Origin: Leifsonia sp. EB41 | GTDB lineage: Bacteria; Actinomycetota; Actinomycetes; Actinomycetales; Microbacteriaceae | Assembly (NCBI RefSeq): GCF_041262565.1 | Contig: NZ_JBGCCJ010000001.1 | Span: forward strand, 2,666,001 to 2,730,000 | Length of the DNA stretch: 64,000 bases | Direction of reading: 5' to 3' | Part shown: positions 60,513 to 64,000 of the stretch, piece after piece | Numbering within the stretch: the first letter of the stretch is position 1 | How the letters are laid out: each line of letters begins with the position of its first letter | Position numbers and translations under genes: made by a program | Notes under the pieces: generated by a model | Told to the model about the DNA's origin: nothing | What the model saw: only the letters and a program-made list of their open reading frames with translations | The model's database searches: none

Positions 60513-60541
60513 GTATAGGTAGGAAAAAACCTACATAACAA
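60513..60541 (-). promoter_or_regulatory. Promoter and ArsR-type operator of the glyoxalase operon
   Basis: TTGTTA (60541-60536) and TATACT (60518-60513) are 17 bases apart on the minus strand. The spacer holds GTAGG-N6-CCTAC (dyad 60519-60534) with an A/T6 core. The start of transcription falls at the ATG of the VOC gene. An almost ideal repressor-in-spacer design. Confidence 0.8.
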
Positions 60542-60587
60542 GCGGCAGTCTCCGATCGGTCCGCGGCGGCGGTCCTAAGCTGACCGC

Positions 60588-61358
60588 ATGGCCGGTGGAG
60601 CGCAGGACGACCGCAGCGTTGCGGAACGCGTCTTCGCGATCGCCGACGCCTTCGAGCGCGGCGACGAGCTGACCCTCAGCGAGATCGCCCGACGCGCCGG
60701 CCTCCCGGTGTCGACCACGCACCGGCTCCTGGCCGAGTGGGTCTCGTGGGGCGGTCTGGTCCGCGGGGAGGACGGCCGCTACCGCGTCGGCATCAAGCTC
60801 TGGCGGCTGGGGGTGAGGCAGCCGACCGCGCGCCGCCTCAGGCAGGCCGCGCGTCCCTACCTCGATGACCTCCTGGAGTCGACGGGCGAGCACGTGCACC
60901 TCGCCGTGCGCGACGGCCTTGGCGCGGTCTACCTGGAGCGGTTGTCCGGCCCCGGCGCCGTGCGGGTCATCAGCGATGTCGGGTCGCGGCTCCCGCTGCA
61001 CGCGACCGGCGTCGGGCTGGTGCTGCTCGCGTACGCGCCGGAGGGCACGCTCGCGGAGGTGCTCGCCGACCACCCGCGCAAGTTCCAGCCCAACACGCTC
61101 ACCGGCGAGAAGGAGCTGCGCGCGCGACTGGCCGGCATCCGTGCGACCGGGATCTCCCACTCGGTCGAGGAGCTCACTCAGGGCGCGTTCTCCGTCGCCG
61201 CGCCGGTGCGGGACGCCACGGGCGAGGTCGTGGCCGCGGTCTCGATCATCGCCCACGCCGAGCGGGAGGCCGAGCCGCAGTTCACGCTGGGCGTCCGGAT
61301 GGCCGCGCGCGGCATCTCCGGGGTCCTCGGACTCGACTACGAGGAGCCGCACGGGTGA
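60588..61358 (+). CDS. IclR-family regulator of the aromatic operon
   Basis: 256 residues: winged helix (about 10-75, LSEIARRAGLPVSTTHRLLAEW) and the IclR effector domain (about 90-250). IclR members such as PcaU/PobR control protocatechuate and hydroxybenzoate genes. A perfect TTCCGCT-G-AGCGGAA dyad follows 18 bases after the stop, directly before pobA, so it likely acts on the genes downstream, sensing an aromatic acid. Confidence 0.93.
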   Translation: MAGGAQDDRSVAERVFAIADAFERGDELTLSEIARRAGLPVSTTHRLLAEWVSWGGLVRGEDGRYRVGIKLWRLGVRQPTARRLRQAARPYLDDLLESTGEHVHLAVRDGLGAVYLERLSGPGAVRVISDVGSRLPLHATGVGLVLLAYAPEGTLAEVLADHPRKFQPNTLTGEKELRARLAGIRATGISHSVEELTQGAFSVAAPVRDATGEVVAAVSIIAHAEREAEPQFTLGVRMAARGISGVLGLDYEEPHG

Positions 61359-61375
61359 ACCTCCGGAGGAAACTC

Positions 61376-61390
61376 TTCCGCTGAGCGGAA
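61376..61390. promoter_or_regulatory. IclR-type operator TTCCGCT-G-AGCGGAA
   Basis: Perfect 7-1-7 palindrome between the IclR gene and pobA, 71 bases before the pobA start. The TTCCG/CGGAA halves resemble known IclR-family sites. Probably the switch of the pob/pca operon. Confidence 0.75.
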
Positions 61391-61460
61391 ACCACGCTCG
61401 GGCACCCACTGGATTCGCTCAGGATGGGACGACCTTCCCACCGAAGCGAGAGGCGGAACA

Positions 61461-62627
61461 ATGCGCACCCAGGTCGCCATCATCGGGGCCGGGCCCGCCG
61501 GACTCCTGCTCGGGCACATCCTCCGGCGAGCGGGGGTCGATTTCGTCATCCTCGAGCAGAAGAGCCGGGAGTACGTGCTCGGCCGGGTGCGCGCCGGCGT
61601 CCTGGAACAGGGCTCCGTCGACGTGCTGCGCGACCTCGGACTCGACGCCGACCTCGCCGCCCGCGGGCTGACGCACCACGGCATCTACCTGCAGTACGAG
61701 GGCGAGCGGCACCACCTCGACTTCGTCGACCTCGTCGGCCGCACCGTCACGGTGTACGGCCAGCAGGCGCTCGTGCGGCACCTGCTCGCCGAGCACGACC
61801 GCCTCGGCTCCGACATCCGGTTCGAGGTGGAGGGCGTCGCGCCGCACGCCGTCGACACGGACGCCCCGTACGTCACCATCGGCGGAGACGCCGAGCGCAT
61901 CGACTGCGACGTCGTCGTCGGCGCCGACGGGTACCACGGCGTCTGCCGTCCGGCCATCCCGGGCATCCAGGCGCTCGAGCGCAGCTACCCCTACGCCTGG
62001 CTCGGCATCCTCGCCGACGTCGCGCCCTCCACCGACGACCTCATCTACGCGCTGCACCCCGACGGCTTCGCGATGCACTCGATGCGCTCGTTGGAGGTCT
62101 CCCGGCTCTACCTCCAGGTCGATCCCGGCGAGTCGGTCGACGACTGGTCGGACGAGCGGATCTGGGAGGCGCTGCAGACGCGCCTCGGCGTCCCGGGCTG
62201 GACGCTGAGCGAGGGGACGATCACCGAGAAGTCGATCACGCCGATGCGCAGCTTCGTGGCCTCCACGCTGGAGCACGGACGCCTGTTCCTCGCCGGCGAC
62301 GCCGGTCACATCGTCCCGCCGACCGGCGCGAAAGGCCTCAACTCGGCCATCGCCGACGTCGCGCTGCTCGGCCGCTCGCTCGCCGCGCATTTCGGCGGCG
62401 GCGACGCCCTCCTGAAGCGCTACAGCGGCGCCGCCCTCGCCCGGCAGTGGAAGGTGCAGCAGTTCTCGCAGTGGATGACGGAGATGCTGCACGTCCACCG
62501 CGAGGTCCCCGACGAGGCGGCCCGCGCCTTCCGTTACCGCAGCCAGCTCGGCCAGCTGGAGTACACCACCGGATCGCGTCACGCGCAGGCGGCCCTCGCC
62601 GAGCAGTACGCGGGCCTCCCTTTCTGA
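61461..62627 (+). CDS. pobA: 4-hydroxybenzoate 3-monooxygenase
   Basis: FAD monooxygenase of 388 residues adding OH to 4-hydroxybenzoate to give protocatechuate with NADPH and O2. GAGPAGLLLG at 9-18, the RVRAGVLEQGSVDVLR segment at 42-57 and the second FAD motif FLAGDAGHIVPPTGAKGLN near 280-298 match the family. Start ATG 61461; ribosome site AGGCGGAAC upstream. Same direction as pcaH-pcaG, with eight bases to pcaH. Confidence 0.95.
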   Translation: MRTQVAIIGAGPAGLLLGHILRRAGVDFVILEQKSREYVLGRVRAGVLEQGSVDVLRDLGLDADLAARGLTHHGIYLQYEGERHHLDFVDLVGRTVTVYGQQALVRHLLAEHDRLGSDIRFEVEGVAPHAVDTDAPYVTIGGDAERIDCDVVVGADGYHGVCRPAIPGIQALERSYPYAWLGILADVAPSTDDLIYALHPDGFAMHSMRSLEVSRLYLQVDPGESVDDWSDERIWEALQTRLGVPGWTLSEGTITEKSITPMRSFVASTLEHGRLFLAGDAGHIVPPTGAKGLNSAIADVALLGRSLAAHFGGGDALLKRYSGAALARQWKVQQFSQWMTEMLHVHREVPDEAARAFRYRSQLGQLEYTTGSRHAQAALAEQYAGLPF

Positions 62628-62635
62628 GGTATGCC

Positions 62636-63397
62636 ATGAACGACGAGCAGGACCAGATCAACGCGGAGATCGCCGCCGCGCACGCGGCTGCGGCGTCCGC
62701 CGGGCCACTCCCCGCGCACCCGCTGCGCGACTTCGGGCCGTACCGCAGCTCGCGGCTGCGCCACCCCACCCACGAGCTGGTGCGGGCCGACCCGGAGGAG
62801 ATCGAGCTCGTCTCGCCGGCGTTCGGGCACACCGACGTCGCTGCGGAGGAGAGCGACCTCACCATACAGCACAGCGGAGAGCCGCTCGGCGAGCGCATCA
62901 TCGTGACGGGTCGCGTGCTCGACGGCGAGGGCCGGCCGGTGCGCAACCAGCTCGTGGAGGTCTGGCAGGCGAACTCCTCCGGCCGCTACGTCCACAAGCG
63001 CGACCAGCATCCGGCGCCCCTCGACCCCAACTTCACCGGCGTGGGCCGCACGATCACGGGCGAGGACGGCTCGTACCGGTTCGTCACCATCAAGCCGGGC
63101 CCCTATCCGTGGCGGAACCACCGCAACGCGTGGCGGCCGGCGCACATCCACTTCTCGCTGTTCGGGTCGGCGTTCACGCAGCGGCTCGTGACGCAGATGT
63201 ACTTCCCGAGCGACCCGCTGTTCGCGCTCGACCCGATCTACCAGTCGATCGCCGACCCGGCCGCGCGCCAACGGCTGATCGCCACGTACGATCACGACGT
63301 GAGCGAGCCGGAGTGGGCGCTCGGCTACCGGTGGGACATCGTCCTCACCGGCGGCAAGGCGACCTGGATGGAGCCGGAGGAGGGCGAGCATGCCTGA
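62636..63397 (+). CDS. pcaH: Protocatechuate 3,4-dioxygenase, beta subunit
   Basis: 253 residues, carrying the iron ligands: a Tyr in GPYPWRNHRNAW and the Tyr/His group with HIHFSLFG. Opens protocatechuate between the hydroxyls to give 3-carboxy-cis,cis-muconate. N-terminal linker ends at LRDFGPYRSS, normal for PcaH. Start ATG 62636, eight bases after pobA. The alpha subunit overlaps its end by eight bases. Confidence 0.95.
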   Translation: MNDEQDQINAEIAAAHAAAASAGPLPAHPLRDFGPYRSSRLRHPTHELVRADPEEIELVSPAFGHTDVAAEESDLTIQHSGEPLGERIIVTGRVLDGEGRPVRNQLVEVWQANSSGRYVHKRDQHPAPLDPNFTGVGRTITGEDGSYRFVTIKPGPYPWRNHRNAWRPAHIHFSLFGSAFTQRLVTQMYFPSDPLFALDPIYQSIADPAARQRLIATYDHDVSEPEWALGYRWDIVLTGGKATWMEPEEGEHA

Positions 63398-63959
63398 GAC
63401 GAACGAGCACGAGCAGTTCCTGCAGACACCGTCGCAGACGGTCGGGCCGTTCTTCGGCTATGCGCTGCCGTACGAGGGCGGCCCGGAGGTCGCTCCGCCG
63501 TGGCGGGACGGCGCGATCCGCCTGCACGGCACCGTCTTCGACGGCGACGGCGTGCCGGTCCCCGACGCGATCATCGAGGTGTGGGGCGCCGACGCCGACG
63601 GCACGCCGATCTCCCGGCAGGGCAGCCTCCAGCGCGACGGGCACACCGTCACCGGCTTCGGGCGCGCCGCCGTCGACCGGGCAGGCCACTACTCGTTCAC
63701 GACGGTCCGCCCTGGCGCGCCCGCGCCGGGCCGGGCCCCATACCTGCTGGTGACCGTGTTCGCGCGGGGTCTCCTGCACCACCTCTTCACACGCGCCTAT
63801 CTCGACGACGGCGACCCGTTCCTGGCCACCGTGCCGGAGGAGCGGCGGAGCACCCTGATCGCCACCCCGGACGGCGAGAGCAGCTATCGCTTCGACATCC
63901 GCCTCCAGGGTGAGGACGAGACCGTCTTCCTCGACTTCGTGGGGGACGGGCGTGGCTGA
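63390..63959 (+). CDS. pcaG: Protocatechuate 3,4-dioxygenase, alpha subunit
   Basis: 189 residues. Intradiol dioxygenase fold (TPSQTVGPFFGYALPYEGG, IEVWGADADG), which in the alpha subunit lacks the full iron site but forms the active-site wall. Forms a heteromer with PcaH. Start ATG 63390 overlaps pcaH; its own last bases overlap the next gene. Confidence 0.95.
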   Translation: MPETNEHEQFLQTPSQTVGPFFGYALPYEGGPEVAPPWRDGAIRLHGTVFDGDGVPVPDAIIEVWGADADGTPISRQGSLQRDGHTVTGFGRAAVDRAGHYSFTTVRPGAPAPGRAPYLLVTVFARGLLHHLFTRAYLDDGDPFLATVPEERRSTLIATPDGESSYRFDIRLQGEDETVFLDFVGDGRG

Positions 63960-64000
63960 GCCCTTCGACTGGGGTCTCCTCGAGCCGGCCGGTGCAGTGG
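63952..64000 (+). CDS. Probable 3-carboxy-cis,cis-muconate cycloisomerase, 3' part outside window
   Basis: Only 16 codons are visible, beginning GTG 63952 and overlapping pcaG by eight bases, with FDWGLLEPAGA near the start. PcaB normally follows pcaHG in actinobacterial operons and this start is compatible, but the sequence is too short to prove it. Confidence 0.55.
   Translation, partial: MAEPFDWGLLEPAGAV

Overview
The window is high-GC DNA (roughly 70 percent G+C by eye), densely coded on both strands, with many GTG starts, four-base stop/start overlaps and several apparently leaderless genes. Together with the TreY/TreZ/GlgX trehalose route, an NhaA fused to a thioredoxin-like domain, MmyB-type and SARP regulators and a Cgl0158-type aldolase in the inositol cluster, this points to an actinobacterial chromosome, most likely Microbacteriaceae or a close relative. 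There is no rRNA gene to fix the genus, and I see no phage, plasmid, insertion sequence or CRISPR array.

Layout. 1-5.8 kb: glycoside use (partial GH1 beta-glucosidase, frameshifted TetR regulator, GH78 alpha-L-rhamnosidase, MFS transporter). 5.9-14 kb: ABC-2 exporter, rhodanese-type sulfurtransferase, DUF1059 protein, SARP-type regulator, short-chain reductase, MmyB-type regulator, NhaA-DsbA fusion, tautomerase. 14.1-23.4 kb: a myo-inositol catabolic operon (iolC, Cgl0158-type aldolase, iolA, iolB, iolD, iolE, iolG-like) with a convergent GntR/UTRA regulator. 23.5-29.2 kb: LysE exporter, methyltransferase, a PAP2 phosphatase/response regulator/histidine kinase operon divergent from a COG4705-type membrane protein, and a secreted lysozyme-like protein. 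29.2-37.9 kb: APC permease, PHP-domain protein, acyl-CoA synthetase, and a GntR-controlled module of two nitrilase-superfamily hydrolases around a second APC permease. 37.9-45.3 kb: treY-treZ and glgX (treX) with a vapBC toxin-antitoxin pair between them, divergent from a CsbD stress protein. 45.3-60.5 kb: mixed small genes, including three more two-gene cassettes with good operator candidates (ArsR-SRPBCC, hicAB, yefM/relE), tRNA-Arg(ACG), a NarL-type two-component pair and a glyoxalase-ArsR operon. 60.6-64 kb: start of a 4-hydroxybenzoate/protocatechuate operon (IclR, pobA, pcaH, pcaG and the first codons of a probable pcaB).

The genes describe a soil or plant-associated heterotroph that takes plant glycosides, inositol, amides/amines and aromatic acids and stores or protects itself with trehalose. 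Beyond the genes, four near-identical 57-bp palindromes lie just after genes at 4.5, 9.5, 22.6 and 29.2 kb. Three heptamers at an exact 11-bp period cover the start of the SARP gene. Several small operons carry perfect operator dyads inside their promoters. Three genes in the first 13.6 kb each carry one surplus G or C that breaks an otherwise intact frame.
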